Notes: generated from the sequence alone by a model not told the origin. Positions 51,801 to 62,679 are shown, numbered from the stretch's first letter. The stretch is DNA of 64,000 bases from Bartonella sp. A05 (GCF_026930145.1 NZ_JANHOJ010000002.1:216614-280613), one strand, 5' to 3'. Made by a program: numbers and translations.

Positions 51801-53111
51801 TTACTTCAAAAAATTTTTATTAGGATCTGGTGGAAATGCCGCATTCTCCATTTCACCTCGTAATAGCTGATAGGCTACTTTCAATTGAATATCATCCTTA
51901 GGATCTTTTGGAACAAAAGCAGCTGAGCCAGAACCTTTATCGCTTTCCTGGTTTCCTTTGATATGTCCTTTTAACTCAGATTCACCAACTTTAACATCGT
52001 GACCATTATATTTCTCAGGTAAGGGTTGTTCTACAATGATATCTGGTGTGATCCCAGTACCTTGAATTGATGTGCCAGCCGGCGTGTAATAAAGTGCTGT
52101 CGTTAAACGCAAAGCACCCTTGTCATCTAAAGGAATAATCGTTTGAACAGATCCCTTCCCGAAGGATTGTGTGCCTACAATTGTAGCACGTCGATGATCT
52201 TGTAAAGCACCTGCGACAATTTCAGCAGCACTTGCAGAACCACCATTAATGAGTACAATAAGAGGCTTTCCTTTGATCAGATCTCCCGGCTTAGCATCAA
52301 ATCGTGTCACATCTTCTTTTTGGCGACCACGTGTCGATACAATCTCTCCTTTTTCCAGAAAAGCGCTTGAAACATTAACAGCTTGATCCAGTAAACCACC
52401 AGGATTAAGCCGCAAATCAAGAACATAGCCCTTCAGAATATCTTTAGAAATTTTAGTCTGAATATCTCGAATTGCCGATTGAAGATCACTAAAAGTCTGC
52501 TCAGAAAATTGGATGAGTTTTAAATAACCAATATCACTTTCAACGCGATGCTTAACCGCCTTCACCTTGATGATATCACGAATAACCTTAACCTCAAATG
52601 GCTCATCAACACCAGAACGAATAATTGTCAACGTAACTGGTGTTCCAATTTCACCCCGCATCTTGTTAACGGCATCATTCAATGTTTGACCATTTATTTG
52701 TACGCCATTAATTTTTGAAATTAAATCCCCTGCCAAAATACCTGCTTTTGAAGCAGGTGTATCATCCATAGGGGAAATAACTTTAACAAAGTTGTTCTCC
52801 ATGGTCACCTCTATACCAAGACCGCCGAATTTTCCCTTCGTAGAAGCACGCATACTCTTGGCTTCTTCTGGATCCATATAAGATGAATGTGGGTCTAATG
52901 ATGAGAGCATGCCATTAATAGCATTTTCAATAAGCTTTTTATCATCTGGAACTGTCACATATTTTTCACGCACGCGTTCGAAAACATCGCCAAATATGGA
53001 CATCTGCTTATAAATATCTCCTTCATCATTTGCAGCAACAGACCGTGCCACCATTATTGTACTGGTGCCGAGCAATACCCCAGCGACCAAAAAAGTAACT
53101 TTACGAATCAT
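51801..53111 (-). CDS. ctpA: C-terminal processing peptidase CtpA (S41)
   Basis: A periplasmic tail-specific protease, 436 residues. N-terminal signal sequence, PDZ domain (about 90-175, GGLGIEVTMENNFVKVISP), then the catalytic serine in INGGSASAAEIVAGAL and lysine in GTQSFGKGSVQTIIPL. The start overlaps the end of the EnvC-like gene by 11 bases, so the two are probably co-translated; a CtpA/EnvC pair is a common rhizobial arrangement. Confidence 0.95.
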   Translation of the reverse strand: MIRKVTFLVAGVLLGTSTIMVARSVAANDEGDIYKQMSIFGDVFERVREKYVTVPDDKKLIENAINGMLSSLDPHSSYMDPEEAKSMRASTKGKFGGLGIEVTMENNFVKVISPMDDTPASKAGILAGDLISKINGVQINGQTLNDAVNKMRGEIGTPVTLTIIRSGVDEPFEVKVIRDIIKVKAVKHRVESDIGYLKLIQFSEQTFSDLQSAIRDIQTKISKDILKGYVLDLRLNPGGLLDQAVNVSSAFLEKGEIVSTRGRQKEDVTRFDAKPGDLIKGKPLIVLINGGSASAAEIVAGALQDHRRATIVGTQSFGKGSVQTIIPLDDKGALRLTTALYYTPAGTSIQGTGITPDIIVEQPLPEKYNGHDVKVGESELKGHIKGNQESDKGSGSAAFVPKDPKDDIQLKVAYQLLRGEMENAAFPPDPNKNFLK

Positions 53112-54345
53112 TTTGGTTCCTTTTTGTTTTTTCAGTTCGCCACCAAAGGGTTGGATTCACAGATTTCCCCCACTTTCTAAATTCAATGTAAAGCACTGGA
53201 GTACTTTTGCCTATATCCAATGCAACAGTGTTCGCAATAGACTGTGCCCCCATTGTACCAAGAGGCTCGCCTGACAGAACAATCTGTCCCTGAGTTACAT
53301 TAACCTTAGCCATGCCAATAAGAATGATATGATAACCACGTCCAACATTGAGAATAACTAACTGCCCATAAGAACGAAATAAGCCGGCAAAAGCAACAAC
53401 AGCATCAGCTGGTGCTGTCACCACCGCTTCTGGTTCTGTTTCAATCATTTCACCAAAACGTGTAGCATGCGAACTATTATTCAATCTTTTAATTCTTTTA
53501 CCCACAACAGGTAAAAACAAATGACCTTTTCGACTTTCAAAATCGAACTGCTCAAACAATTGTAAATTCTTCTGCAGCTGCGTTGGAGAATAAGACCGTG
53601 ATTGATGATCAAGCTCCAAAATTAATTCTTCCAACGATTGAGCTTTTTTAGCAAGAGCAATATTCCTTTGCCTCTGCTCTATAAGTTCTTCTTCTGATCG
53701 TTTTTGTAATTTTGCTTTTTCGTTTAGTAAAAGCTCTAAATGTTTTCGTTGTTTAGCTTGATCTTGCACTTCAATTTTTAGAGCCGTATACTCCGCAGTA
53801 ATTGAATTGCTTAAACTAGTCAATTTTCTAAGATTCGCCATCAAAGAAAGAGTTCTTTCTTGCATCTCAGGAATAATAGCCCCCAACAAAACAGAACTGC
53901 GAATAGAAGTCAAAACATCATCAGGCCGAACCATGAGAGCGGGTGGTGGATTCAAACCCATCTTTTCTAAAACAGCTAACACTTCTGAAAACTCAACACA
54001 ACGGCTTTTTAAATTTTGGCGTACTTGCACTTGCTGTGCTATAAGTTTCTTAAGTTTTTTTTCTCTGTCAGCAATATAATTTGCAACGTCACGTTCTGCT
54101 TTAGCTACTTTGATTAATTCATCAGTCAAAGTACGTTGGTCTTTTTTTAAACTATCAACTTGACGAGCAAGAAAAGAAGCCTGCTCACGGGATACAGAAA
54201 TATTCTGACGAATTTCTGTTAACGCTTTATGCATTGCTTCACGATTATTCATATCTCTCGCATATGATACCGACGAGCAAACCCCCATGCTCAACATCAG
54301 AACCACAGACATCATATGTCTCTTATATAAATGAAACCACTTCAT
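53101..54345 (-). CDS. EnvC-like murein hydrolase activator (coiled coil plus LytM domain)
   Basis: A 414-residue exported protein from the ATG at 54345. After a signal peptide a long coiled coil (about 30-280, rich in Glu, Lys, Gln) leads to a LytM/M23 domain (ADAVVAFAGLFRSYGQLVILNVGRGYHIILIG). Zinc ligands of active M23 enzymes are not evident, so it probably activates amidases rather than cutting murein, as E. coli EnvC does. A TTG ten codons upstream is the alternative start. Just upstream lies the decayed rlmH. Confidence 0.88.
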   Translation of the reverse strand: MKWFHLYKRHMMSVVLMLSMGVCSSVSYARDMNNREAMHKALTEIRQNISVSREQASFLARQVDSLKKDQRTLTDELIKVAKAERDVANYIADREKKLKKLIAQQVQVRQNLKSRCVEFSEVLAVLEKMGLNPPPALMVRPDDVLTSIRSSVLLGAIIPEMQERTLSLMANLRKLTSLSNSITAEYTALKIEVQDQAKQRKHLELLLNEKAKLQKRSEEELIEQRQRNIALAKKAQSLEELILELDHQSRSYSPTQLQKNLQLFEQFDFESRKGHLFLPVVGKRIKRLNNSSHATRFGEMIETEPEAVVTAPADAVVAFAGLFRSYGQLVILNVGRGYHIILIGMAKVNVTQGQIVLSGEPLGTMGAQSIANTVALDIGKSTPVLYIEFRKWGKSVNPTLWWRTEKTKRNQNDS

Positions 54346-54803
54346 TTGTCTCACTATAAAACCCAAACACCTCAACTCAGAATGCTTTAAACGGTATCAT
54401 CTAAAACAATATTAATAAGTGCACAAATAGATGCTAAAAACCACATGAAAGAATCAATCAACGGGCAAGATAATGACGAAAAAATGACAGCCCTATCAAG
54501 CTTTTTTTATACGAAATACGCAATTTAACGCGACCATCGCATCCTACAATGGATCTTCAAATTTTCAATGACGACAGACAATAAAAACGATTTTTCATGC
54601 TCATTAAAGACAATAAATCAATACTTTTAAAGCAAATTTTTACAAAATTTTCCACGAACAAACGCAGCATCTCCCAAATTCATCTATTTGATATATTTGT
54701 TGCTCTACAAAATAAAATCTCACAGCTCTAGTTCTTGTAAAAACAAGCTAAATAAGAGATTTGCATCTCAATTGCCTCCCAACACAAGTCAGATTATATT
54801 ATC
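54346..54803. other. Intergenic region holding the rlmH remnant
   Basis: About 460 bp between rsfS and the EnvC-like gene, the place and approximate size expected of rlmH. Apart from the remnant described separately I see only A/T-rich sequence. Confidence 0.5.
54455..54766 (-). pseudogene. rlmH: Decayed rlmH (23S rRNA pseudouridine-1915 N3-methyltransferase)
   Basis: In Rhizobiales rlmH normally sits between rsfS and envC. Here the slot has a good ribosome binding site (GGGAGG) and an ATG at 54766 reading MQISYLACFYKN before a stop, compared with MQISIFAVGRxKxGxE of functional RlmH. About 290 bases on, another frame reads KKLDRAVIFSSL, resembling the C-terminal EQLYRAVTIASNHPYHR. The middle has stops and is shorter than the intact gene (about 310 versus 480 bases). 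Comparison sequences are from memory. Confidence 0.6.
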
Positions 54804-55124
54804 TCAATCTGAAACAAGCCATATTTTTTCTAAATTATAAAAAGCACGAATTTCTGGACGAAACAGATGCACAATGATATCGCCTGTATCAATCAACACC
54901 CAATCACCCCCAACAAGCCCTTCTACCCTTGCTTTACCATGTCCACTATCTTTCCAAGTGTATAACAAAGTATCGGCGATCGCCGATACATGACGCTGCG
55001 AACGGGCTGAAGCAATAATCATGTAATCAACCAAAAATGATTTTCCCTGAAGATCAATAGATACAATATCTTCCGCTTTTGTTTCTTCTAAACTATTGAG
55101 AATAATATTAAGACTATCCGCCAC
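54804..55124 (-). CDS. rsfS: Ribosome silencing factor RsfS
   Basis: Binds uL14 and blocks subunit joining in stationary phase or starvation. 106 residues with KAEDIVSIDLQGKSF, DYMIIASARSQRHVSAIAD, EGLVGGDWVLIDTGDIIVHLF, the core of the family. The start is a GTG with AAGGA upstream; the frame has no ATG for at least 20 codons before it. It lies between nadD and the rlmH remnant, the usual order. Confidence 0.93.
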   Translation of the reverse strand: MADSLNIILNSLEETKAEDIVSIDLQGKSFLVDYMIIASARSQRHVSAIADTLLYTWKDSGHGKARVEGLVGGDWVLIDTGDIIVHLFRPEIRAFYNLEKIWLVSD

Positions 55125-55269
55125 AGAAAAGGATTCCTTTTCTACTAAAACGATATTACGATCGCACTTTTGTGAAGTATTTTCCAGATTGATATCCTTT
55201 CTTATTGTTCGAAATACAAAAAAAGAGAAGCTATTCTAAAAAGTAAAGTTGCAAAATATTATCCAATAT

Positions 55270-55863
55270 TCAAGAAAAATCATTCTTCTTTAAACGAAGC
55301 TTCGTTGAAGACTGAAACGACAAAGGTCCATGCAAATAAGTCCAAACCGGTGGATCCATAAAAGGCAACATTTTACTTTTTCTCTCATCCAATCGAAAAG
55401 AACGATAAGTTCGTGCCATAGGAGAGGAGAGTGCTGAAAAACCTGTAAAAGGGCGGTCAACAACAGCAATCGGAAGCATGGAGACAAGATCATGCCACCG
55501 ATGCCAATAATGAAACGTTGCTAGACTATCTGCACCCATAACCCACACAAAACGCACTCCGCTATAGCGTGTTAGAATATGAAAAACCGTTTCTACCGAC
55601 GTTGTGCTCTCCATAGCGCGCTCAAAACCTGTTACACGAATCTTTGGATGATGAATAAGCTCAATACTTAATCGCATCCTTTCATGTAAAGGTGGTAATT
55701 CTGTGCAATCTTTTAAAGGATTACCTGGAGTAACCATCCACCATAATTGATTAAGACACAAACGCTGAATTGCACTCTTTGAGACAAGAAGATGCCCCTC
55801 GTGCGGAGGATTGAATGAACCGCCAAAAAGACCAACAATATTGGACTTTTCAACATGCGGCAT
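55270..55863 (-). CDS. nadD: Nicotinate-nucleotide adenylyltransferase NadD
   Basis: Forms deamido-NAD from nicotinate mononucleotide and ATP. The 197-residue protein has GLFGGSFNPPHEGHL (HxGH nucleotidyltransferase motif), LWWMVTPGNPLK and WVMGADSL. I use the ATG at 55863, with GGAAAATCGG before it and the MPHVE start seen in relatives; a TTG at 55896 overlapping the proA stop would add 11 residues. proA is immediately upstream, so it is co-transcribed. Confidence 0.93.
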   Translation of the reverse strand: MPHVEKSNIVGLFGGSFNPPHEGHLLVSKSAIQRLCLNQLWWMVTPGNPLKDCTELPPLHERMRLSIELIHHPKIRVTGFERAMESTTSVETVFHILTRYSGVRFVWVMGADSLATFHYWHRWHDLVSMLPIAVVDRPFTGFSALSSPMARTYRSFRLDERKSKMLPFMDPPVWTYLHGPLSFQSSTKLRLKKNDFS

Positions 55864-55892
55864 CCGATTTTCCAATTGAAAAAACGACTGTT

Positions 55893-57149
55893 TCAAGGTC
55901 GAACCTGCCCATTTCCTCGAATATGATATTGAAATGATGTCAGCTGTTCAACGCCGATTGGCCCACGTGCATGTATTTTCCCTGTTGCGATACCAATTTC
56001 TGCTCCAAAACCAAATTCACCTCCATCGGCAAATTGTGTGGATGCGTTATGCAGTAAAATAGCCGAATCCAAATGATTAAAAAATATCTCCACCACCTTC
56101 ATATCCTCAGCGATAATTGATTCAGTATGTCCTGATGAATAACGCTTAATATGCGCAATGGCTCCCTCAACATCATCAACCGTTTTAACAGAAAGAATTG
56201 CATCAAGATATTCATGTGACCAATCGTCTTCAGAGGCTAATTGAACCGATGGCATAAGCAAAACAATATCTTCTGTTGCACGAATTTCACACCCCTGCTC
56301 CTGTAAAGAAATCAAAACAGGAAGAAACTTCTTTAATGCCCGACGATCAATTAAAACGGTCTCTACAGCTCCACACACACCAGTACGCCGCAATTTCGCG
56401 TTCAAAACAACCTTACGTGCCATCTCTAAATCTGCCGATTGATCGATATAAATATGACATAGCCCTTCTAAATGCGCAAAAACAGGAACACGTGCATCCG
56501 ATTGAACACGCGCAACAAGGCTTTTCCCACCACGGGGAATAATAACATCAATAGCTCCATCCAATCCCTTGAGCATTTCGCCAACAGCTCCACGATCTGT
56601 GGTTTCAACCATTTGGACAACATCTCGCGGTAAACCAGCCCGCTCCAGTCCTTTGATAAATGCAGAATACAGAGCATACGCAGAATGAAAACTATCCGAA
56701 CCACCACGCAAAATTGCCGCATTCCCAGATTTCAAACACAAAGCACTCGCATCAATCGTAACATTTGGTCGACTTTCATAAATGATACCAATCACACCAA
56801 GAGGTGTTCGTACACGCCTTATATGTAGACCATTTGGACGTCTCCACTCACTTATCACTTGCCCAACAGGATCAGGCAAACAAGCAATCTGACGAACGCT
56901 ATCGATAATGGCACGCAAACGTAATGGGTCTAACTTTAACCGATCAATCATCGCCGACTTCAAATTATTTTGAGCAGCAAGGGCCAAGTCCTGATCATTC
57001 GCATGCAAAATCTCCGTTGATTGATCCTCTAGACTCAGAGCTATCATTTCTAACGCATTTTTCTTCTGTTCCGCAGAAATAATTGCAAGCTCTGAAGCAG
57101 CAATCCGCGCTCTTTGCCCCATGGCTTTCATTTGTTCTTCCAAAGTCAT
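55893..57149 (-). CDS. proA: Glutamate-5-semialdehyde dehydrogenase (gamma-glutamyl phosphate reductase)
   Basis: Second step of proline synthesis; reduces glutamyl-5-phosphate with NADPH. 418 residues with [32 protein letters not shown], the catalytic cysteine in [15 protein letters not shown], and the C-terminal [26 protein letters not shown]. proB is 48 bases upstream. Confidence 0.97.
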   Translation of the reverse strand: MTLEEQMKAMGQRARIAASELAIISAEQKKNALEMIALSLEDQSTEILHANDQDLALAAQNNLKSAMIDRLKLDPLRLRAIIDSVRQIACLPDPVGQVISEWRRPNGLHIRRVRTPLGVIGIIYESRPNVTIDASALCLKSGNAAILRGGSDSFHSAYALYSAFIKGLERAGLPRDVVQMVETTDRGAVGEMLKGLDGAIDVIIPRGGKSLVARVQSDARVPVFAHLEGLCHIYIDQSADLEMARKVVLNAKLRRTGVCGAVETVLIDRRALKKFLPVLISLQEQGCEIRATEDIVLLMPSVQLASEDDWSHEYLDAILSVKTVDDVEGAIAHIKRYSSGHTESIIAEDMKVVEIFFNHLDSAILLHNASTQFADGGEFGFGAEIGIATGKIHARGPIGVEQLTSFQYHIRGNGQVRP

Positions 57150-57197
57150 GCGATGATTAATCCAAAAAAGAAATAAAGAACGTAAAGAATAGCTTTT

Positions 57198-58337
57198 TTA
57201 AGACTGATCGGTCAAGCAGCGTAAAACCATATCATTGCGATGTACCATAGCAGAGCGCGGCGCGTATCCAAGAATATCTTGTATCTCTTCGCTTTTACGC
57301 CCCATAATGATGACCGCTTCAGCTTTACCATAGCTTACAAGGCCACGCGCAATCTCGACTCCTTGTTTATCAACAATTGCAACCGTATCTCCACGCTGAA
57401 ATATCCCTTCGACCGCTATAACACCTGCTGCTAATAATGACTTTCCAGATTCAAGCGCCTTAACTGCCCCCTCATCAATCATCAAAATACCTGAAGGATC
57501 TAAATGGCCAGAAATCCACGTTTTCCAAGCACTTACTGGTTTTTTACTGGCAGCAAAAAAACTACTGCGTTCACCACGATCAATCGCCGCAAGAGGATTC
57601 ATACGCTTTCCTGAAGTAATGACCATAGCCGTTCCGGCAGAATTTGCTATTTTTCCCGCATCAAGTTTTGTCTTCATCCCACCTCGTGACAACTCTGAAG
57701 CTGCAAAACCTGCCATTTTTTCAATATCACCCGTAATGGACTCGATAAAAGGAACAAATTCAGCCTTTGGATCCAAATGGGGTGATTTCGTATAAAGACC
57801 ATCAATATCGGATAAAAGGATCAAAAGATCCGAACCCATCATAGTTGCAACACGCGCCGCTAAGCGATCATTATCACCATAACGAATTTCGCTTGTTGCT
57901 ACGGTATCATTTTCATTGATAACAGGCACTGCTCCAAAACGCAAAAGCGTATTAATCGTAGCACGCGCGTTGAGATAACGACGACGTTCTTCCGTATCAA
58001 ACAATGTAAGCAAAATCTGCCCCGTTCTCAATCCACGTTGAGCAAGAACATCACCATAAGCTTTGGCAAGTTCAATTTGACCTAAAGCAGCACACGCCTG
58101 ACTCTCTTCTAATTTTAAAGTACCACTCGGAAGATGAAGCAATGTTCTCCCTAAAGCAACCGCCCCAGAAGATACCAATAAAATCTCAACTCCTTTTTGG
58201 CGCAACTGTGCAATATCACTAGCCAAACTTTGCAACCATCCAACGCGCAAACCTGTTTGCGAATCAACCAAAAGTGCAGAACCAACTTTAATCACAATGC
58301 GTTTATATTGTGCAAGTTCTTGCAATCTAACTGTCAT
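57198..58337 (-). CDS. proB: Glutamate 5-kinase
   Basis: First step of proline synthesis; phosphorylates glutamate. The 379-residue protein has the amino-acid kinase domain ([62 protein letters not shown]) and a C-terminal PUA domain ([20 protein letters not shown]). The kinase is normally feedback-inhibited by proline. It follows obgE by only five bases. Confidence 0.97.
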   Translation of the reverse strand: MTVRLQELAQYKRIVIKVGSALLVDSQTGLRVGWLQSLASDIAQLRQKGVEILLVSSGAVALGRTLLHLPSGTLKLEESQACAALGQIELAKAYGDVLAQRGLRTGQILLTLFDTEERRRYLNARATINTLLRFGAVPVINENDTVATSEIRYGDNDRLAARVATMMGSDLLILLSDIDGLYTKSPHLDPKAEFVPFIESITGDIEKMAGFAASELSRGGMKTKLDAGKIANSAGTAMVITSGKRMNPLAAIDRGERSSFFAASKKPVSAWKTWISGHLDPSGILMIDEGAVKALESGKSLLAAGVIAVEGIFQRGDTVAIVDKQGVEIARGLVSYGKAEAVIIMGRKSEEIQDILGYAPRSAMVHRNDMVLRCLTDQS

Positions 58338-58342
58338 TTCAA

Positions 58343-59365
58343 TCAGTCCTGCTCATCCTCAAGCATATCATCTGCGCGTGCCATTTCAATAACCTGCGCT
58401 ATAGCTCGCAACACATTTTCCAAACCTTCGTGACTGACTGCAGAAAACATCATAACAGATCGGCCAACTGCACTTTGCAAAGCCTCTTGTTTAACTTTAC
58501 GTTCCTCAAGAGTAAGAGTATCGATCTGGCTTAAGGCCACAATTTCAGTCTTATCACTCAAATTATGTCCATATGCTTCAAGTTCATGACGAACAACCCG
58601 ATATGCTTTAATAACATCTTCTTCTTGAGCGGAAATTAAATGAAGTAAAACACGACAACGCTCTACATGCCCTAAAAAACGATCTCCTATCCCAACGCCT
58701 TCATGAGCACCTTCAATCAAACCGGGAATATCTGCCAAAACAAATTCACGCGCATCAATACGTGCAACACCAAGATTAGGATGCAAAGTCGTAAAAGGAT
58801 AACAAGCAATTTTCGGTTTTGCAGCCGTTACTGACGCTAAAAAGGTTGACTTTCCAGCATTCGGCAAACCAATCAACCCCCCATCAGCAATCAGCTTCAA
58901 GCGTAACCAAATCGCACGCTCTTCTCCATTCAAACCCGGATTGGCACGACGAGGTGCACGATTCGTAGAAGTCACAAAGTGAAGATTACCAAATCCACCA
59001 TTGCCTCCTTTGGCAAGGCGATACCGTTGACCAACTTCTGTTAAATCACAAACCAACGTTTCATTATCTTCTTCAAAAATCTGCGTTCCGACCGGTACTC
59101 TAAGGACAACATCTGCCCCCTTTTCACCCGTCATATTACGCCCCTTACCATGACCACCTGTTTTGGCTCTAAAATGCTGCTGATAACGATAATCGATCAG
59201 CGTATTAAGCCCATCAACAACGATAGCCCAAACATCACCACCACGTCCTCCGTTGCCTCCATCGGGGCCTCCAAATTCTATAAATTTTTCACGACGAAAT
59301 GATACTGCTCCTGCCCCACCATTACCAGAGCGAATATAAACTTTAGCCTGATCAAGAAACTTCAT
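58343..59365 (-). CDS. obgE: GTPase Obg
   Basis: Essential ribosome-assembly GTPase. From the ATG at 59365 it has 340 residues: the glycine-rich Obg fold ([35 protein letters not shown]), G1 [13 protein letters not shown]3 [14 protein letters not shown], and an acidic tail. A GTG four codons upstream is an alternative start. obgE-proB-proA-nadD-rsfS is a conserved rhizobial run. Confidence 0.97.
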   Translation of the reverse strand: MKFLDQAKVYIRSGNGGAGAVSFRREKFIEFGGPDGGNGGRGGDVWAIVVDGLNTLIDYRYQQHFRAKTGGHGKGRNMTGEKGADVVLRVPVGTQIFEEDNETLVCDLTEVGQRYRLAKGGNGGFGNLHFVTSTNRAPRRANPGLNGEERAIWLRLKLIADGGLIGLPNAGKSTFLASVTAAKPKIACYPFTTLHPNLGVARIDAREFVLADIPGLIEGAHEGVGIGDRFLGHVERCRVLLHLISAQEEDVIKAYRVVRHELEAYGHNLSDKTEIVALSQIDTLTLEERKVKQEALQSAVGRSVMMFSAVSHEGLENVLRAIAQVIEMARADDMLEDEQD

Positions 59366-59518
59366 GGAAATGCTCACAGAGGAATCAATGAATTCCCACT
59401 TCTATAGAAAATAGATTGATTTTACCAGTTTTTCATCATTAACAAAAGAAAAACGATATATCCTATCCCTAAAAACGGTCTCGAACATTCTGACATTCAA
59501 AAAAAATTTTAAACTCCT

Positions 59519-60259
59519 TTACAGAACAAGATATTGTTCTGCCTTAGATTTTCCTTTAAATGTAAGCGCTAAAAGATAAAGTTCTACGGACTCTGCGCGA
59601 CTTGCAGGGGGTTTTACGTGATGAACCGTTTTAAAATTCTGTTTCAAGGTCGTAAGAAGAATATTTTCTGCTCCTCCTTGAAAAACCTTTGCTAAAAAAT
59701 GTCCACCAGGCTTGAGAACCGAAATAGCAAAATCAGCAGCAGCTTCACACAAATGAATCGTCCGCAAGTGGTCTGTCTGGCGATGACCCGTTGTTGGCGC
59801 TGCCATATCCGAAAGAATGACATCTGGTTGTGTTCCTAATGCATCAATCAATTTCTGTGGTGCATTTTCATGCAAAAAATCCATTTCCAGCATCAAAACT
59901 CCAGGCAATGGATCCATATGCAAATAATCAATACCAACCACGCTTGGCTTTTGATCACTTGATCCAACTTTACTTGCTGCCACTTGACACCATCCCCCTG
60001 GGGCTGCTCCTAAATCAATTATTTTTTGGCCTTTTTTTAATATCTTATAACGCTCATCCATTTCGATCAATTTATAGGCAGAACGAGAACGATAACCATC
60101 CACTTTCGACTGATGGACATAAGGATCATTCAAATGTCTTTCTAACCATCGCCGTGATGACGCCTTAATGGTCCCTGCTTTCTTCCTTACTCTCTGAGAT
60201 AATGCATGCGACCCTGAGCCACCACGTCCCCCTGTTGATGTTGTCGTCGTTTTTTTCAT
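59519..60259 (-). CDS. rlmE: 23S rRNA 2'-O-methyltransferase RlmE (FtsJ)
   Basis: Methylates U2552 in the ribosomal A loop. The 246-residue protein has a basic, Gly/Ser/Thr-rich N-terminus (about 1-50), then the K-D-K-E catalytic set: Lys in [12 protein letters not shown], Asp in [17 protein letters not shown], Lys in [10 protein letters not shown] and Glu in [12 protein letters not shown], with SAM motif [15 protein letters not shown]. The Ppx/GppA gene is just upstream (32 bases). Confidence 0.95.
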   Translation of the reverse strand: MKKTTTTSTGGRGGSGSHALSQRVRKKAGTIKASSRRWLERHLNDPYVHQSKVDGYRSRSAYKLIEMDERYKILKKGQKIIDLGAAPGGWCQVAASKVGSSDQKPSVVGIDYLHMDPLPGVLMLEMDFLHENAPQKLIDALGTQPDVILSDMAAPTTGHRQTDHLRTIHLCEAAADFAISVLKPGGHFLAKVFQGGAENILLTTLKQNFKTVHHVKPPASRAESVELYLLALTFKGKSKAEQYLVL

Positions 60260-60291
60260 AATTGCTTATCACCTCCATGTCGTGATAGATG

Positions 60292-61596
60292 CTAGCGTCT
60301 GAAATCTCTATTTTTACGATAACGCCAGACACCGTCGCGCAACATCAACTCTGTTAAAATGCCTTCCCTTACCCCACGATCAGCAACCCTCAATCGTTGA
60401 CTGGGCCAAACTTCTCGAATAACATCCAAAATAGCACAACCAGCTAAAACAAGATCCGCTCTCTCTTGCCCAATACAAGGGTTCATTGCTCGTTTTATTA
60501 TATCCCAAGACAATAAGCGCTTCGTCACAAGGGTAATGTCTGCATTATCCAACCAAATACCATCAATGAGACGACGATCGTAACGCTGTAAATTAAGATA
60601 TATCCCTGCTAAAGTTGTTGCCGTTCCTGAAGTCCCTAAAAGATAAAATTTCGATCCCTGAGCTAACGCTCCTAATTTGTAACGATCTGAAAAATTATTT
60701 AAAAACCCCCGCACATAACTTTTCATCTTTTCAAAATCATCTAAACTAATATCCCTCCCCCCGAAACGTTCCGCAAGCGTAACAACACCAACTGGAAGAG
60801 ATGTCCAAGCTGTGATTTGTTCAGCCAAACGCAAAGAACGCTTTTGGGAAACATCAAGAAGCACAATTTCCGATGACCCACCACCAATATCAAAAAGCAC
60901 AATTGCATCGGTATTCGGCTCAACTAACGTACCGCACCCTGAAACAGCAAAACGTGCTTCTGTTTCTCGACTAACAATTTCTAACTTAAGACCCGTTTCA
61001 TTCAAAACACGCTGAATAAAATATTCACCATTTTTAGCAGCGCGACAAGCCTCCGTTGCAACAAAGCGATAACGCTTAATACGCTTTTGATCTAACTTCC
61101 AACGACAAATCTTTAAAGCTTCAATTGTACGATTCATAGCTGCTGTACTAAGGAAGCCACTACTTTCCAACCCTTCTCCCAACCTGACAATACGCGAAAA
61201 AGCATCAACAATGCGAAACGATCCAGGCCTACTAGGAGAGGCGATAAGAAGACGACAATTATTGGTTCCTAAATCAAGTGCCGCATAAAGAGGTGAGGGC
61301 TTTAATTGAGAAAAACGTGAAAGAAAAAGTGTTTTTGTTTTTTTGGGTTTGATATTTAAAATCTCTTGACCATACAATTCACACGCTATATTCGATTGGA
61401 AAAATTCTTGTTTCTGCTTCCAATGCTTTCTATGTAGATGTTTTCTCTTACCAACAGAAACAGAATACATCTCTGTCTGTAACAACATAGAATGATTATT
61501 GTGTTTCCCTCCGCGATGACTGCACGATTTCTCTGTATTAAAATCGTACTCTTCCCCTCGTTTTGGCTCGTTTGAACCATAATCTAACGGGATCAT
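60292..61596 (-). CDS. Ppx/GppA family exopolyphosphatase / pppGpp phosphohydrolase
   Basis: A 434-residue member of the ASKHA phosphatase family. Motifs YAALDLGTNNCRLLIA and VLFDIGGGSSEIVLLD bind nucleotide phosphates. There is only the N-terminal two-lobed module, as in short rhizobial members, preceded by an unusual basic tail of about 100 residues rich in His, Lys and Arg that I do not recognise. GAGGG is close to the first ATG, supporting the long form. Whether the substrate is polyphosphate or pppGpp cannot be told. Confidence 0.9.
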   Translation of the reverse strand: MIPLDYGSNEPKRGEEYDFNTEKSCSHRGGKHNNHSMLLQTEMYSVSVGKRKHLHRKHWKQKQEFFQSNIACELYGQEILNIKPKKTKTLFLSRFSQLKPSPLYAALDLGTNNCRLLIASPSRPGSFRIVDAFSRIVRLGEGLESSGFLSTAAMNRTIEALKICRWKLDQKRIKRYRFVATEACRAAKNGEYFIQRVLNETGLKLEIVSRETEARFAVSGCGTLVEPNTDAIVLFDIGGGSSEIVLLDVSQKRSLRLAEQITAWTSLPVGVVTLAERFGGRDISLDDFEKMKSYVRGFLNNFSDRYKLGALAQGSKFYLLGTSGTATTLAGIYLNLQRYDRRLIDGIWLDNADITLVTKRLLSWDIIKRAMNPCIGQERADLVLAGCAILDVIREVWPSQRLRVADRGVREGILTELMLRDGVWRYRKNRDFRR

Positions 61597-62106
61597 TTTC
61601 CCTCATCCTTATAAGCGTTTCCCCCCTAATAAGTAAACGCGAGAATTATTCTATTAATTATTAAAGCTCAACATAACAGTGCAGCATCACATGACCAATA
61701 GCAAGAAAATATATTAATTTTTCACTATCTGGACAGTGTTATACAAAGATAAATGCTAAAAAAATAAGAATATAATTAAAGTAAACTCTTAATTAATAAA
61801 CAATAAAGTCTTATATACAAAGATAAAAAGATGAAAATATATCAACTACAATTGGTGTATTGAAACTCAATATAAATAACTTTAGCTCTCATGAATAAGA
61901 AAGGGAAAATAACCTCCTTTAAGCTCATGTAAAAATTTGAAATTTATTGAACATGAGAAAATACTTCTTCTAAAAAGTATCATTCTTTTTTCGAGAGCTA
62001 GCATAACTTAAATATTCAAAGAAAAAAATGAAATACAATGACTGATTAAATAATACCCCTGCGAATCCAGATCATTCTTGCAATTTACGTATTAATAAAT
62101 TTTGAC
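61597..62106. other. Intergenic region after the IalB-like gene
   Basis: About 510 A/T-rich bases. CTCATGT and ACATGAG pair across about 20 bases within 61929-61962 and might end the adhesin/IalB-like transcript. No open frame deserves a call. Confidence 0.35.
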
Positions 62107-62679
62107 CTATCTCTGTAAGGAAGTCAGTGCTTCATTTAGCCCTTTAAATGGTGTAGTAAAAGAAAATATTTCCCCCTCTTTAATTTTATAGGAAATGCGG
62201 ACATTTTTATTCTGCTCTATTTGCTTACTGAAGATCGGTCCTACGGGCGTTTGCGCTAAACAAACCGCGTGATTGCACTGCGTATAACGGATAAGAACAG
62301 GCTTCTTTAAACCATCTACAAAAACTTGGATAGGAACATCGGTATCAGCGTCTGGCAAAGTCCGTAAGAGCATAACCGGTTGGCCATTTTTTGTACTCAC
62401 AAGAGACCAGCTAAAGATTGTATTATCATCTCCGTCATGGATAGCCTGCGTTACATTACATATACCTTGCTTAAGCGTTCGATTTTCATCGCAAATCAAA
62501 GTCCAATTATGAAATTGCGTAATAACTCGGCGCGTCTCACCAGCTTCCCCACCAGGAACAGATAATTTCGGCGGATGCACCGTGTAATCCCTGTCTTTTT
62601 CAGTAGCCAAACCCTCACTCTTACCTAATAAAACAAGGGTAAATAAAAGATATTTAAAAATATTCCAGTTTTTCATCAT
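62107..62679 (-). CDS. IalB-like exported protein, coupled to the adhesin gene
   Basis: A 190-residue protein with a signal peptide (MMKNWNIFKYLLFTLVLLG and following) and the IalB cysteine pattern: one pair in ICDENRTLKQGIC, another in QCNHAVC, with WTLICDE and LVSTKNGQPVML in between as in IalB. It is a paralogue of the ialB in this window, with low similarity outside these motifs. Its ATG overlaps the TGA of the adhesin gene (ATGA), so it should be translated from the same message. Function is unknown. Confidence 0.8.
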   Translation of the reverse strand: MMKNWNIFKYLLFTLVLLGKSEGLATEKDRDYTVHPPKLSVPGGEAGETRRVITQFHNWTLICDENRTLKQGICNVTQAIHDGDDNTIFSWSLVSTKNGQPVMLLRTLPDADTDVPIQVFVDGLKKPVLIRYTQCNHAVCLAQTPVGPIFSKQIEQNKNVRISYKIKEGEIFSFTTPFKGLNEALTSLQR

